This document shows, piece by piece, positions 34,926-44,914 of a stretch of 64,000 nt of DNA. Every line of letters starts with the position of its first letter. The stretch's first letter is position 1. The notes under the pieces were generated by a model that was given only the letters and a program-made list of their open reading frames with translations, ran no database searches and was not told the origin of the DNA. The translations under genes were made by a program, and so were the position numbers. This DNA comes from Actinokineospora auranticolor. GTDB lineage: Bacteria > Actinomycetota > Actinomycetes > Mycobacteriales > Pseudonocardiaceae. The stretch is taken from positions 124,001-188,000 of the forward strand of contig NZ_PTIX01000004.1 in NCBI RefSeq assembly GCF_002934265.1, read 5' to 3'.

Positions 34926-37408
34926 TGTTCGGCCTCGCCATGCGCACCCTGCGCTTCCGCAAGGGCGGCTTCCTCGGCACCTTCATCGCGGTGTTCTTCG
35001 GCGCGATGCTCGTCGCCGCGTGCGGCGGCCTCATGGAGACCGGGATCCGCACCGCGCTCCCGCCGGAGCGGATGACCGGCGCGGACCTGCAGGTCATCGC
35101 CGCGCACAGCTTCGAGCTGATCCACCGGCCCGCCCGGCCGGAGCACGACGACGGCCCCGACTACGAGACGGCGACCCTGCCCGAGCGGGTCCGCCTCGAC
35201 CGCGACCTGGCCGACGGGATCCGCGCGGTCCAGGGGGTGCGCGCGGCGACCCCGTCGGTCAACTTCCCCGTTGTGGTGGGGAAGAACAGCACCTCCGGCC
35301 ACAACTGGGAGTCGACCGGGCTGGGCGACTACCGGCTCGACGGCGCCGCGCCGCGCGCCGGTCAGGTCGTGGTGGCACCGGCCACAGGTGTGGGGATCGG
35401 TGACCGGGTCACGGTCCTGGCCCGTGGCACGGCGGTCGACTACACCGTCAGCGGCGTTGCCGACATGGCAGGAGCGCCACCCGCGGTCTTCTTCGCCGAC
35501 GCGGACGTCCCCCGGCTGGCCGGTCGTTCCACTGTGGACAGCTTTGGCGTGGTGGCGGAACCGGGCACCGACCTGGAAGCGTTGAGCGGGAAACTGGCCG
35601 CGCTGCAAGGGGTCGAGGTGCTGTCCGGCGACGAGCGCGGTCTCGCCGAGCACCCGGAGGCCGAGTTCAAGGCGAACGACCTGATCGTGCTCGCCGCGGT
35701 CACCGGCGGACTGGCCACGATGGTCGCCATGTTCGTGGTCTCCTCCACGCTGGGCCTGTCCATCCAGCAGCGCGGCAAGGAGTTGGCGCTGCTGCGGGCC
35801 GTCGGCACGACACCGCGGCAACTGCGGCGCATGGTGCTGCTGGAGGCGTTCACCGTGGCGCTGCTGGCGACCGCGTTGGGCTGCTGGCCGGGACGATGGG
35901 TGGGGCAGTTCCTCTTCGACCGGTTGGCCAGTCGCGGTGTGGTGCCGGACGAGCTGCGGTTCCACCTCGGCTGGATCCCGGTGGTCGTGGCCATCGGCGC
36001 GAGCCTGCTCACGACCCTGGTCGGTGCGGCCGTCACCGCGCGCCGCGCCGCCCGCACCCGGCCGACCGAGGCGCTGGCCGAGACCGCGATGGAACGCCGC
36101 TGGCTCAGCGTGCCCCGCGCGCTGCTGGCCGCGCTGGCCTTCGGTGGCGGTACGGCCCTGGTGATCGTGACGGTGACGGTCATGAGCGGTCCGGTCGCGG
36201 CGAGCACGGCGGGCCCGTCGGTCATGCTGTGGGCGGTGGCCGTCGCGCTGGTCTGCCCTGGGCTGACCAAGCTGGTGCTCGGCGTCATCCGGCTGCCGCT
36301 GCGCGCCGTGTCGGGGATCCCCGGGGAACTGGGGCTGCTCAACTCGCGGGCCCGCACGGTCCGCGTGGCCGCCGCGGTCATGCCGATCATGCTGGCCACC
36401 GGGGTCACGGTCGCGAACATCTACCTCCAGACCACCCAGACCGCGATCGCCCGCGAGGCCTACGCGCAGACCTTGCGCGCGGACGCCGTGATCGGCTCCG
36501 CGACCGGCGGCCTGCCCCGCGACCTGCTGGCCAAGGTGCGCGCCACACCTGGCGTGACAGCCGCTGCGGAACTGGCCGCCACCAGGATGTTCGTCATCGA
36601 GCCCTTCGACGACTCGCAGAACGACGACGGCTACGACGTGCAGGCGGTCGGCGGGGACATCGCGGAAACCACTGCGGTGACGGTGAAATCCGGTTCGCTC
36701 GACGGCCTGACCGGTGCCACCGTGGCCCTTCCGGAGTCCATGGAGCACAAGGTCGGCGACCGCATGAAGGTCCGCTTGGGCGATGGTGCCTTCGTGGACG
36801 TCACGGTGGTGGCGACCTTCACCGGCGTCAAGGGCTTCGAGAACGTGCTGATGCCCGCGGACCTGGTGGTGCCGCACGTGACCGAGGGCCTGCCGGACCA
36901 GATCTTGGTGCGCGGGGACGTCAGCGCGGTGGCCGCCGTGGCGGCGGCGGTACCGGGCGCGTACGTCGGCGACCGGGCCATGCTGACCGCGGCTTTCGAG
37001 GAGGGGCAGCAGATCGGCGCCTGGGTCAACTACCTGATCGTCGGCATGATCATGGCCTACACGGTGATCTCGGTGGTGAACACGCTGGTGATGGCGACGG
37101 TGAAGCGCAAGCGGGAGTTCGGCCTGCAACGCCTGACCGGCTCCAGCCGGGCCCAGGTCATGCGGATGATGGGCGTCGAGGCCACCGCCGTGGCGCTCAT
37201 CGGGCTCGTCCTCGGCACCCTCGTCGCCGCGCTGACCCTGGTCCCGTACAGCCTGGCCGCCCAGGATTCCCTGCTCCCCAGCGGATCCCCGTGGGTCTAC
37301 CTGACGGTCCTGATCGGCATGGCGGTCCTGGTCCTGGCGGCCACCCTGTTCCCGGCCTGGACCGCGACCCGCGCCCGACCGGTCGACGCCGCCGCGCTCC
37401 CGGACTGA
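34925..37408 (+). CDS. FtsX/MacB-type ABC permease
   Basis: 827 residues. An N-terminal helix (about 17-37) and a large external domain are followed by a first FtsX helix block (about 257-385), a central pair of helices, a second external domain (about 480-690), and a second FtsX block (about 700-815). The double-FtsX arrangement is typical of actinobacterial MacB-like exporters or mechanotransmitters. QQRGKELALLRAVGTTPRQL is the conserved coupling segment, repeated as KRKREFGLQRLTGSSRAQV. Substrate unknown; no two-component genes adjoin. Confidence 0.92.
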
Positions 37409-37446
37409 CCGAACTGATCGGACTGGCAGGCGAGACCACCTGAATA

Positions 37447-37493
37447 CGGCTCGGGCCGTGGCGGATCGAGGGGTTCCGCCACGGCCCGAGCCG
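37447..37493. terminator. Bidirectional 19-bp hairpin
   Basis: A perfect 19-bp stem (37447-37465 with 37475-37493) and a 9-base loop, between the convergent ABC permease and GntR genes; it can terminate both. Confidence 0.85.
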
Positions 37494-37497
37494 CGGG

Positions 37498-38217
37498 TCA
37501 GTTCCGGATGCTCTGCGCGTGCCGCGCCGCCGCGACGCGGGTGCGGATCGGGGCGTAGTGCGCGACCACCGCGTCCGCGAACGCGAGCGAATCCCCGGCG
37601 CGGGCGGCGTGCACGATCGCCTTGTGCAGCCGCACCGGGTCCTGGTCGCTCGGGGTCAGGCCCAGCCGCGGCGCCACCGCCGTGAAAACGTCCCAGAAGG
37701 CGTCGGTCAGCTGGCTCACGAGTTCGTTGCCCAGGGGATTCACCAACAGGGCGTGGAATCGGCGGTCGGCGACGACGCGGTCGGCGTCGACCGCCGTGCC
37801 CATGCTGCTCGCCAGGTCGTCGAGGGTGTCCAGGTGCGGTCCGTCCAACGCGGAGATGATCGCCGCGGCGTTGCCGCGCTCGAACAGCTCCCGCACGTCG
37901 ACCAGTTCCGACAGGACGGCGAAGTCGTCGTTCGGGCTGAGCAGGCCGCGGAAGGTCAGGCCCTCGACCAACGCCGACAGGCTCAGCCCGCCGACGTACG
38001 TGCCGTGCCCGTGCCGCACCTCGACGATGTCCAGCGCGTCCAGGGTTTTGATCGCCTCGCGTACGCTCGACCGGGACGCCCCCAGCGCGGCACACAGTTC
38101 GTTCTCCGTGGGCAGGGGGCTGCCGGGGCGGAGCCGGTTGTCGAGGATGTAGCGCTTGATCCGCTCGCTCACCTCCTGCCGCAGCAGTGACCGTCCGACA
38201 CGCTCGTTGGACACCAC
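37498..38217 (-). CDS. GntR-family regulator, FadR subfamily, divergent from edd
   Basis: 239 residues. Winged HTH at about 8-75 with PGSPLPTENELCAALGASRS and HGHGTYVGG, then an FCD domain (DRRFHALLVNPLGNEL and a conserved His in LHKAIVHAARAGD). GTG 38217 was taken over the adjacent GTG 38214, with GAGGGG 9 bases upstream. An upstream extension of about 49 residues is possible but not family-like. Palindromes at 38353 and 38426, and a matching one before agaS at 41230, suggest that it represses both sugar-acid and amino-sugar genes; this is inference. Confidence 0.87.
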   Translation of the reverse strand: MVSNERVGRSLLRQEVSERIKRYILDNRLRPGSPLPTENELCAALGASRSSVREAIKTLDALDIVEVRHGHGTYVGGLSLSALVEGLTFRGLLSPNDDFAVLSELVDVRELFERGNAAAIISALDGPHLDTLDDLASSMGTAVDADRVVADRRFHALLVNPLGNELVSQLTDAFWDVFTAVAPRLGLTPSDQDPVRLHKAIVHAARAGDSLAFADAVVAHYAPIRTRVAAARHAQSIRN

Positions 38218-38352
38218 GGTTGGCAACCCCTCTCTCGCTGGCCACACCCTCTCACGGCGGTGGGGCCTTGGGGTGTCGGACAGCGGCGGCGGTGTGTTTT
38301 CTTCACCGGGCGCGCGGGAATCGGTCGCCCGGCAACCGAGCCGGATCGTTGG

Positions 38353-38365
38353 ATTGTTTGACAAT
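38353..38365. promoter_or_regulatory. Candidate GntR-type operator (ATTGT-TTG-ACAAT)
   Basis: A perfect 5-bp inverted repeat with a 3-base centre between the regulator gene and edd. The half-site layout fits FadR-type GntR sites. No long ORF in the 390-base divergent region. Confidence 0.45.
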
Positions 38366-38425
38366 CGTTCCGCTGGTGGTGGGTGCGCTCTGAGCTGGGC
38401 ATATGTACAGTGCGCAGCGACAGAG

Positions 38426-38437
38426 TTGTCTAGACCA
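38426..38437. promoter_or_regulatory. Candidate operator TTGTCTAGACCA upstream of edd
   Basis: Near-palindromic, one base from the ideal TGGTCTAGACCA, and matching the site before agaS at 41230-41241. It lies 40 bases upstream of the predicted edd -35 element. Confidence 0.55.
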
Positions 38438-38476
38438 TAGACCGCCGCACTCCGAAGAGCGGGCGCTGAATCGATT

Positions 38477-38506
38477 TTGACAGCCCGCGCGGGGGATCGG
38501 TACGGT
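38477..38506 (+). promoter_or_regulatory. Predicted edd promoter
   Basis: TTGACA (38477-38482), 18 bases, TACGGT (38501-38506), about 100 bases before the edd start. A full-consensus -35 is rare in this window. Confidence 0.6.
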
Positions 38507-38608
38507 CGGTGGTGTCACGGCTGGGACCGCCGTCGGAGTCGGTTCCGACTCCCGTCAGTTCCCCCACTCGCCCGTTCCCCACTCGCAGACGAGGCCGGAG
38601 ACCTTCCC

Positions 38609-40486
38609 ATGAGCGTGTCCCTGAACCCGGTGGTCGCCGCGGTCACCGAGCGGATCACCGCGCGCAGCGCGCGGACCCGGTCCGCGTACCTGGCGCGGAT
38701 GGCCGCCGCCGAGACCCCGCGACCGATGCGCGGCGGCCTCGGGTGCAGCAATCTGGCGCACGGCTTCGCCGCCTGCGCCGGGCCCGACCGCCTCGCCGTC
38801 AAGGCCGGGGTGGTGCCCGGGGTGGCGATCGTGTCCGCCTACAACGACATGCTCTCCGCCCACCAGCCGCTGCACGAGTACCCGGACTGGATCAAGGCCG
38901 CGGTGCGCGAGGCCGGTGGCGTCGCCCAGTTCGCGGGTGGCGTGCCCGCCATGTGCGACGGCATCACCCAGGGCCGCGCGGGCATGGAGCTGTCGCTGTT
39001 CAGCCGCGAGGTCATCGCCATGGCCACCGGCGTCGCGCTCTCGCACGACATGTTCGACGCGACGCTGCTGCTCGGCGTCTGCGACAAGATCGTGCCGGGC
39101 CTGCTCATCGGCGCACTCGCCTTCGGCCACCTACCGGCCATCCTGGTGCCCGCGGGCCCGATGGCCTCCGGCCTGCCCAACGGTGAGAAGGCCCGCGTGC
39201 GCCAGGCGTACGCGGAGGGCAAGGCCAACCGCGACGACCTGCTGGCCGCCGAGTCCGCGTCCTACCACTCGCCCGGCACCTGCACCTTCTACGGCACCGC
39301 GAACTCCAACCAGCTCGTCGTCGAGGTCATGGGCCTGCACCTGCCCGGCGCCAGCTTCGTCCCGCCCGGCACCCCGCTGCGCCGCGCGCTCACCGAGGCC
39401 GCGGGCCGCCGCGCCGTGGAGATCACCGCGCAGGGCGAGCAGTACACCCCGGTGTCGCAGGTGGTCGACGAGAAGGCCGTGGTCAACGGGGTCATCGCGC
39501 TGCTGGCCACCGGCGGCTCCACCAACCACACGCTGCACCTGGTCGCCATCGCCGCCGCCGCGGGCATCCAGCTGACCTGGGACGACTTCTCCGACCTGTC
39601 CGCGGTCATCCCGCTGCTGTGCCGGATCTACCCCAACGGCACCGCCGACATCAACCACTTCTCGGCCGCGGGCGGCGTGCAGTTCCTCATCGGCGAACTC
39701 CTCGACGCGGGTCTGCTGCACAACGACGTCACCACCGTCGCGGGTCCCGGCCTCGACCGCTACCGCCAGGAACCCGAGCTCGACGACGGCGTCCTCACCT
39801 GGCGCGACGGCCTGCGCACCTCCGCCGACCTCGAGGTGCTCCGGCCGGTCGCCGAGCCGTTCGCCGCCGACGGCGGCCTGCGCATGCTGGCGGGCAACCT
39901 GGGCCGCGCGGTGATCAAGGTGTCCGCGGTGGCAGAGGCCAACCGGGTCGTCGAGGCCCCCGCGCGGGTGTTCACCACCCAGGAAGCGGTCTCCGCCGCG
40001 TTCCAGGCGGGCGAGCTGGACCGCGACGTCGTGATCGTGCTGCGCCAGCAGGGGCCGCGCGCCAACGGCATGCCCGAGCTGCACGGCCTCACCCCGGCGA
40101 TGAGCGCGATCATGAGCCGCGGCCACAAGATCGCCCTGGTCACCGACGGCCGGATGTCCGGCGCGTCCGGCAAGATCCCGGCCGCCATCCACTGCACCCC
40201 GGAGGCCGCGGCCGGTGGCCCGATCGCGCTCATCCGCGACGGCGACCTGGTCCGGCTGGACGCGGACGCGGGCCGGGTCGAGGTGCTCGTCGAGTCCGAC
40301 GTGCTCGCCGCGCGCACCCCGGTCGACGCCCCCGCCGACGACCTGGCGTGGCACGGCACCGGCCGGGAGCTGTTCACCGCCCTGCGCCGCGCCGTCGGCC
40401 CCGCCGACCACGGCGCCAGCGTGTTCGGCCCGGCGTTCGACGCGTTCGACGACCGGGGCGCCGAGGAGCTCGAGTACTCGGCGTGA
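38609..40486 (+). CDS. edd: Phosphogluconate dehydratase (Entner-Doudoroff)
   Basis: Dehydrates 6-phosphogluconate to 2-keto-3-deoxy-6-phosphogluconate. 625 residues of the IlvD/Edd iron-sulfur dehydratase family, of Edd-like length. Probable cluster cysteines occur in [10 protein letters not shown] and [11 protein letters not shown]. The conserved C-terminal [14 protein letters not shown] segment is present. ATG 38609 has GGAG 8 bases upstream. eda follows by 20 bases, so the two Entner-Doudoroff enzymes form one operon. IlvD is a possible confusion, but length and the eda partner favour Edd. Confidence 0.94.
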   Translation: MSVSLNPVVAAVTERITARSARTRSAYLARMAAAETPRPMRGGLGCSNLAHGFAACAGPDRLAVKAGVVPGVAIVSAYNDMLSAHQPLHEYPDWIKAAVREAGGVAQFAGGVPAMCDGITQGRAGMELSLFSREVIAMATGVALSHDMFDATLLLGVCDKIVPGLLIGALAFGHLPAILVPAGPMASGLPNGEKARVRQAYAEGKANRDDLLAAESASYHSPGTCTFYGTANSNQLVVEVMGLHLPGASFVPPGTPLRRALTEAAGRRAVEITAQGEQYTPVSQVVDEKAVVNGVIALLATGGSTNHTLHLVAIAAAAGIQLTWDDFSDLSAVIPLLCRIYPNGTADINHFSAAGGVQFLIGELLDAGLLHNDVTTVAGPGLDRYRQEPELDDGVLTWRDGLRTSADLEVLRPVAEPFAADGGLRMLAGNLGRAVIKVSAVAEANRVVEAPARVFTTQEAVSAAFQAGELDRDVVIVLRQQGPRANGMPELHGLTPAMSAIMSRGHKIALVTDGRMSGASGKIPAAIHCTPEAAAGGPIALIRDGDLVRLDADAGRVEVLVESDVLAARTPVDAPADDLAWHGTGRELFTALRRAVGPADHGASVFGPAFDAFDDRGAEELEYSA

Positions 40487-40506
40487 GCCGGGAGAGGAAT
40501 CTTGCG

Positions 40507-41118
40507 ATGAGCCTGTTGGACGTCTCGCCGGTCGTGCCGGTGGTGGTCATCGACGACGCCGAGAAGGCCGTGCCGCTGGCCGCGGCCCTGCTGCGCGGCG
40601 GGGTCGGGATCGTGGAGGTCACGCTGCGCACCCCGGCCGCGCTGGAAGCCATCCGGCGGATCGCCGCCGAGGTGCCGGACACCGTGGTCGGCGCGGGCAC
40701 GGTCACCGCGTCCGAGCACGCCGCCGCCGCGCTGGCGGCGGGCGCGCGCTTCCTGGTCACCCCGGGCAGCACCGACCGGGTGCTCGACGCCGCCGCGGAC
40801 ACCGGGCTGCCGGTGCTGCCCGGGGCGGCCACGGTCACCGAGGCGATGCGGCTGGCCGAGCGCGGGTACACCGAGCTGAAGTTCTTCCCGGCCGCGGCGG
40901 CGGGCGGCGTCCCGTTCCTCAAGTCGATCGCGGGTCCGCTGCCGGACCTGCGGTTCTGCCCGACGGGCGGCATCTCCGCCAACACCGCGGCCGACTACCT
41001 CGCGCTGCCCAACGTGGGCTGCGTCGGCGGGAGCTGGCTGACCCCGGCCGCCGCCTTGGCCGCCGACGACTACGCCGAGCTGGAGCGACTGGCCGGGGAG
41101 GCCGCCGCGCTGCGCTGA
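40507..41118 (+). CDS. eda: KDPG aldolase
   Basis: Splits 2-keto-3-deoxy-6-phosphogluconate into pyruvate and glyceraldehyde-3-phosphate. 203 residues of a TIM-barrel class I aldolase. The catalytic Glu lies in VEVTLRTPAAL, the Schiff-base Lys in ELKFFPA, and the phosphate-binding loop is FCPTGGIS. GAGAGGA precedes ATG 40507. Ends with its own terminator. Confidence 0.94.
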   Translation: MSLLDVSPVVPVVVIDDAEKAVPLAAALLRGGVGIVEVTLRTPAALEAIRRIAAEVPDTVVGAGTVTASEHAAAALAAGARFLVTPGSTDRVLDAAADTGLPVLPGAATVTEAMRLAERGYTELKFFPAAAAGGVPFLKSIAGPLPDLRFCPTGGISANTAADYLALPNVGCVGGSWLTPAAALAADDYAELERLAGEAAALR

Positions 41119-41133
41119 GCGACCGCACGGGAG

Positions 41134-41167
41134 AAGAGCGGGTAGCCCCCTGGGGCTGCCCGCTCTT
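41134..41167 (+). terminator. Terminator of the edd-eda operon
   Basis: A 16-bp stem (41134-41149 with 41152-41167, one G-T wobble) and a 2-base loop, followed by T-rich CTTTCGCTGTT. Confidence 0.82.
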
Positions 41168-41229
41168 TCGCTGTTCACCAGAACTTCGCCCGACCCCGGT
41201 GGGCACCCCGGTCGGCCCGCGCCGGACAA

Positions 41230-41241
41230 TGGTTTAGACCA
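41230..41241. promoter_or_regulatory. Candidate operator TGGTTTAGACCA upstream of agaS
   Basis: Near-perfect palindrome differing by two bases from the site at 38426. It is 122 bases before the agaS start, within a 195-base gap after the eda terminator. Further down, imperfect direct repeats (TGCATGATGA and TGCATGAATGA) overlap the likely promoter. Confidence 0.55.
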
Positions 41242-41362
41242 GAGGCCGATTGGGGGAGGATGGTCGGGCATCTGCTGGGCGGATGCGCGGCACCTTGCCG
41301 GTGACTGCACACAACTGCATGATGAACGCGTCAAACGTGCATGAATGAGCAGAGGAGCGGTC

Positions 41363-42223
41363 ATGTCCTTCGTCGAGAGCGAGATCGCGAGCCAGCCGGA
41401 CTGCTGGGCCCGCGCCGTGGACCTCGACCTGCGCGTGACCCAGCCGGGGGAACGCGTCGCCGTGGTGGGCTGCGGCACCTCGTGGTTCATGGGCATGGCC
41501 TACGCCGCGCTGCGCGAGGCCGCCGGGCACGGCGCCACGGACGCGTTCCCCGCGTCGGAGGCGCTGCTCGGCCGCGACTACGACCACGTCGTCGCGATCA
41601 CCCGCTCCGGCACGACCACCGAGGTCATCGACCTGCTGCGCGACACGAAGACGCCCAGCACCGTGCTCACCGCCGTGCCCGGGTCGCCCGCCACCGGGTT
41701 CGCCGACCGGACCATCGCGCTCGACTTCGCCGACGAGCGCTCCGTCGTGCAGACCCGCTTCGCCACCACCGCGCTCGCCGCGCTGCGGGTGTCCCTCGGG
41801 GAGCGGCTGGACGGCGCGATCGCCGACGTGCGCGCCGTCCTCGCCGACGAGAACCCACCGGAGGGCGGCCAGTTCACCTTCCTCGGTCGGGGGTGGACCG
41901 TGGGGCTGGCGCACGAGGCCGCGCTCAAGCTGCGCGAGGCCGCGGGCGCGTGGACCGAGTCCTACCCGGCCATGGAGTACCGGCACGGGCCGATCAGCGT
42001 CGCCGAGCCCGGTCGCGTGACCTGGGTGTTCGGCCCGACGCCTGCCGGGCTCGCCGCCGACGTGGCCGCGACCGGCGCGACCCTCGTCGAGAGCGGACAC
42101 CGGGACCCCATGGCGCACCTGGCGTTAGCCCAGCGCGTGGCCGTCGCGGCCGCCCGCCGCGGCGGGCTCGACCCGGACCGGCCCCGCAACCTGACCCGCT
42201 CGGTCATCCTCCCGGGCGCCTGA
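41363..42223 (+). CDS. agaS: SIS-domain amino-sugar isomerase/deaminase (AgaS-like)
   Basis: 286 residues with two SIS domains: GCGTSWFMGMAYAA and ITRSGTTTEVIDLL in the first, and LGRGWTVGLAHEAALKLREAAG in the second, as in the isomerase half of GlmS and in AgaS. Predicted to convert galactosamine-6-phosphate to tagatose-6-phosphate with loss of ammonia; glucosamine-6-phosphate is the alternative. GAGGAG lies before ATG 41363. First gene of a three-gene operon with an aldolase and a sugar-phosphate kinase, which supports the AgaS role. Confidence 0.82.
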   Translation: MSFVESEIASQPDCWARAVDLDLRVTQPGERVAVVGCGTSWFMGMAYAALREAAGHGATDAFPASEALLGRDYDHVVAITRSGTTTEVIDLLRDTKTPSTVLTAVPGSPATGFADRTIALDFADERSVVQTRFATTALAALRVSLGERLDGAIADVRAVLADENPPEGGQFTFLGRGWTVGLAHEAALKLREAAGAWTESYPAMEYRHGPISVAEPGRVTWVFGPTPAGLAADVAATGATLVESGHRDPMAHLALAQRVAVAAARRGGLDPDRPRNLTRSVILPGA

Positions 42224-42224
42224 C

Positions 42225-43088
42225 GTGCCTCTGGTCCCCACCACCGACATCCTCACCGCGGCCGCCGCGCGCGGCCGCGGTGTCGGCGCGTTCAACGTCG
42301 TGCAGCTCGAGCACGCGCACGCCATCGTCGAGGGCGCCGAGCGCGCGGGCGCGGCCGTCGTGCTGCAGATCAGCGAGAACTGCGTGCGCTACCACGGTTC
42401 CCTGCGCCCGCTGGCGGTCGCGACCCTGGCGGTGGCCGCCGCGGCGGGCGTGCCGGTCGCGGTGCACCTCGACCACGTCGAGTCCGCGGACCTGGTCCGC
42501 GAGGGCGTCGACCTCGGCGTCGGCTCGGTCATGTTCGACGCGTCCCGGCTGCCGTACGCGGACAACGTCGCGGCCACCCGGGACGTGGTGCTGGCCTGCC
42601 ACGCGGCGGGGGTGGGCGTCGAGGCGGAGCTGGGCGAGATCGGTGGCAAGGACGGCGCGCACGCGCCCTGGGTGCGCACCGACCCGGCCGAGGCGGCCGA
42701 GTTCGCCGCCGCGACCGGGGTGGACGCGCTCGCGGTCGCCGTCGGCTCGTCGCACGCCATGCTCAGCCGCGACGCGGAGCTGGACCTGGACCTGGTGCGC
42801 GCGCTGCGCGCGGCCGTCGTCGTCCCGCTCGTGCTGCACGGCTCCTCCGGCGTGCCCGACGCGGACCTGACCGCGGCCGTGCGCGCGGGAATGACCAAGG
42901 TGAACGTCGCCACCCGGCTGAACGCGGTGTTCACCGCCCGGGTGCGCGCCGCGCTCGCCACCGAAGAGTCCCTGGTGGACACCAGGAAGTACCTCGGCCC
43001 GGCCCGCACCGCGGTCGCCGCAGAGGTCGCCACGCTGCTGGGTGTGCTGCACGCGCTCCCGGCCGAGATGATCGGGACACCGGCATGA
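42225..43088 (+). CDS. Class II (zinc) ketose-bisphosphate aldolase, GatY/KbaY-like
   Basis: 287 residues. Zn-binding and active-site segments: VAVHLDHVESADLV, ELGEIGGKDG, and LVLHGSSGVPD. Splits tagatose- or fructose-1,6-bisphosphate into two triose phosphates. GTG 42225 is one base past the agaS stop. Its stop overlaps the kinase start as ATGA. Given the neighbours, tagatose-1,6-bisphosphate is the likelier substrate. Confidence 0.88.
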   Translation: MPLVPTTDILTAAAARGRGVGAFNVVQLEHAHAIVEGAERAGAAVVLQISENCVRYHGSLRPLAVATLAVAAAAGVPVAVHLDHVESADLVREGVDLGVGSVMFDASRLPYADNVAATRDVVLACHAAGVGVEAELGEIGGKDGAHAPWVRTDPAEAAEFAAATGVDALAVAVGSSHAMLSRDAELDLDLVRALRAAVVVPLVLHGSSGVPDADLTAAVRAGMTKVNVATRLNAVFTARVRAALATEESLVDTRKYLGPARTAVAAEVATLLGVLHALPAEMIGTPA

Positions 43089-43990
43089 TCCTCACCGTCA
43101 CCGCCAACCCCGCGCTGGACGTCAGCTACCGCGTCGACGAGCTGCGCCCCGGCCAGACCCACCGCATCCGCGCCGTGCACGAACGGGCGGGCGGCAAGGG
43201 CTTCAACGTCAGCCGGGTCCTGTACGACCAGGGCGTGCCGACCCTGGCGCTGGGCCCGGTCGGCGGCATCCTCGGCGACTCGCTGCGCGCGGACCTGGTG
43301 GACTCGGGCGTCCCGCACGACCTGCTGCCCGTGGCGGCGGCCACCCGCATGACGATCGCCGTCGTGGCGACCGAGGCCACCATGTTCAACGAGCCCGGCG
43401 GCCCCCTCTCCACCGCCGACTGGCTGCGGCTGGCAGGCCTGGTCGGCGAGTACCTGCCGACGACGGATGTGCTGGTGTGCTCGGGAAGCCTGCCGCTGGA
43501 CGCCCCGGACGAGACCTACGCGGACCTGGTCGGGCTGGCCCGCGAGGCGGGGGTCCCGACGGTCGTCGACGCGGGCGGCCCCGTCCTGCGGGCGGCGGCC
43601 GAAGCGGGCGCGGCCGTCCTCAAGCCCAACGCGGAGGAACTGGCGGCCGCCGTCGGCTTCGACGACCCCCTCCGCGGCGCGCGACTGCTGAAGGAAGCGG
43701 GCGCGGGCGCGGTCCTGGTCTCCCTCGGCGCCGACGGCACCCTCCTGGTCACGGACGAAGGCGAGTGGCGCGCGGCCCCGCCGTACCCGATCGCGGGCAA
43801 CCCCACCGGCGCGGGCGACGCCGCCGTCGCCGCCCTCGCCGACGGCCTCCGCCGCGGCCTCCCCTGGCCCGACCGCCTGGCGCTGGCCGTGACCTGGTCC
43901 GCCGCCGCCGTGGCCGCCCCCCTGGCCGGGATGATGGACGCCGACACCCTGGCGGAGATCGAGGGCAAGGTCGCCGTAGTCCCCCTCTGA
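43085..43990 (+). CDS. PfkB-family hexose-phosphate kinase (tagatose-6-P or fructose-1-P kinase)
   Basis: 301 residues. N-terminal NPALDVSYRVD, substrate loop GGKGFNVSRVL, KPNAEEL, and the C-terminal anion-hole motif GNPTGAGDAAVA with the catalytic Asp. These fit the LacC/FruK/AgaZ-like group. Placed between AgaS and aldolase chemistry, it should phosphorylate tagatose-6-phosphate. Followed by a 284-base gap holding a TAGAAT -10-like element near 44071. Confidence 0.88.
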   Translation: MILTVTANPALDVSYRVDELRPGQTHRIRAVHERAGGKGFNVSRVLYDQGVPTLALGPVGGILGDSLRADLVDSGVPHDLLPVAAATRMTIAVVATEATMFNEPGGPLSTADWLRLAGLVGEYLPTTDVLVCSGSLPLDAPDETYADLVGLAREAGVPTVVDAGGPVLRAAAEAGAAVLKPNAEELAAAVGFDDPLRGARLLKEAGAGAVLVSLGADGTLLVTDEGEWRAAPPYPIAGNPTGAGDAAVAALADGLRRGLPWPDRLALAVTWSAAAVAAPLAGMMDADTLAEIEGKVAVVPL

Positions 43991-44274
43991 CCCACACCCC
44001 ACCGCGAGTTGTCCACAGGCATGATCGCTACCACCCGGTACCGTCGGTGCGCGCCGGTAGAATTAATTCCGGGGGCCGGGGGCATCTCCACCGACCATTC
44101 CGCATTTCCAGCCCATTTCGTCCTCATGGCGCAGCGCCGATCAGCCACCGTCCTGCGATCATGTCCCGAGGTGGCACGCGGGCGGCAATCGCGCGAACAC
44201 GCGGAGTACCGCGCCAACCGCGAAGCCGCAGTTGCCTACGATGAAGGCCGGGACGAAGGCCGGGAGGTGGCGCC

Positions 44275-44619
44275 GTGGCGGAACCGGAAGGCGAGGAGCC
44301 GGATTACCGGTTCACCCTCGCCAATGAACGCACTTTCCTCGCCTGGGTGCGCACCGCCCTGGCATTGGTCGCCGGTGGTGTCGCCGTCTGGCAATACCTG
44401 CCCGATCTCGGCGTCCCCGCGCTCCGCGGCGGGATCGGTATCGCGCTGGTCGTCCTCGGCACCGTCCTCGCCGGACTGAGCCACCACCGCTGGCGGGCCA
44501 CCCAACGCGCCATCCGCAGGTCGGAGCCGCTGCCCACCGGGATCGGCGTGCCGCTGCTCGCCGCCGGGGTCACCGCCGTCGCGCTGGGGGTGCTGGTGCT
44601 GGTGGTCGTCGGCCGGTGA
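44275..44619 (+). CDS. DUF202 membrane protein (YidH-like)
   Basis: 114 residues, three helices, with the typical LANERTFLAWVRTALALVAGGVAV segment. GTG 44275. Overlaps the next DUF202 gene by four bases (GTGA). A pair of DUF202 proteins encoded back to back is a common actinobacterial arrangement; function unknown. Confidence 0.87.
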   Translation: MAEPEGEEPDYRFTLANERTFLAWVRTALALVAGGVAVWQYLPDLGVPALRGGIGIALVVLGTVLAGLSHHRWRATQRAIRRSEPLPTGIGVPLLAAGVTAVALGVLVLVVVGR

Positions 44620-44879
44620 GCGGACTCCAAGCCGAGCGCACCCGCCTCGCCTGGTCGCGGACCGGGTTGTCGGCGGCGGCGGTCGGCGCGCTGCTGCTGC
44701 ACGGCGCCGAGGCCCCGGTCGACGTGGTGTGCGGACTGGTCGTGCTGCTGTGCGCGGTCGGAATGGTCCTCTGTGGAGAGGTCCGGTTCCGGGCGGGACC
44801 GTCCACCCTGCCCGCCTGGGTCGGCCTGTTCGCGATCACCCCGGGCGCGGCCGCCGTCGCGGCGCTGCTGGTCCGGTAG
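44616..44879 (+). CDS. DUF202 membrane protein, second copy
   Basis: 87 residues, three helices, starting SGLQAERTRLAWSRTGLSAA, the short version of the DUF202 signature. Coupled to the preceding gene. The two probably form a hetero-oligomer in the membrane. Confidence 0.85.
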   Translation: MSGLQAERTRLAWSRTGLSAAAVGALLLHGAEAPVDVVCGLVVLLCAVGMVLCGEVRFRAGPSTLPAWVGLFAITPGAAAVAALLVR

Positions 44880-44882
44880 AGA

Positions 44883-44914
44883 CCCGGGGCCGGCGCGGCA
44901 CCACCGGCCCCGGG
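44883..44914 (+). terminator. Terminator of the DUF202 pair
   Basis: CCCGGGGCCGG (44883-44893) and CCGGCCCCGGG (44904-44914) form an 11-bp perfect stem with a 10-base loop, directly after the stop. Confidence 0.75.
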
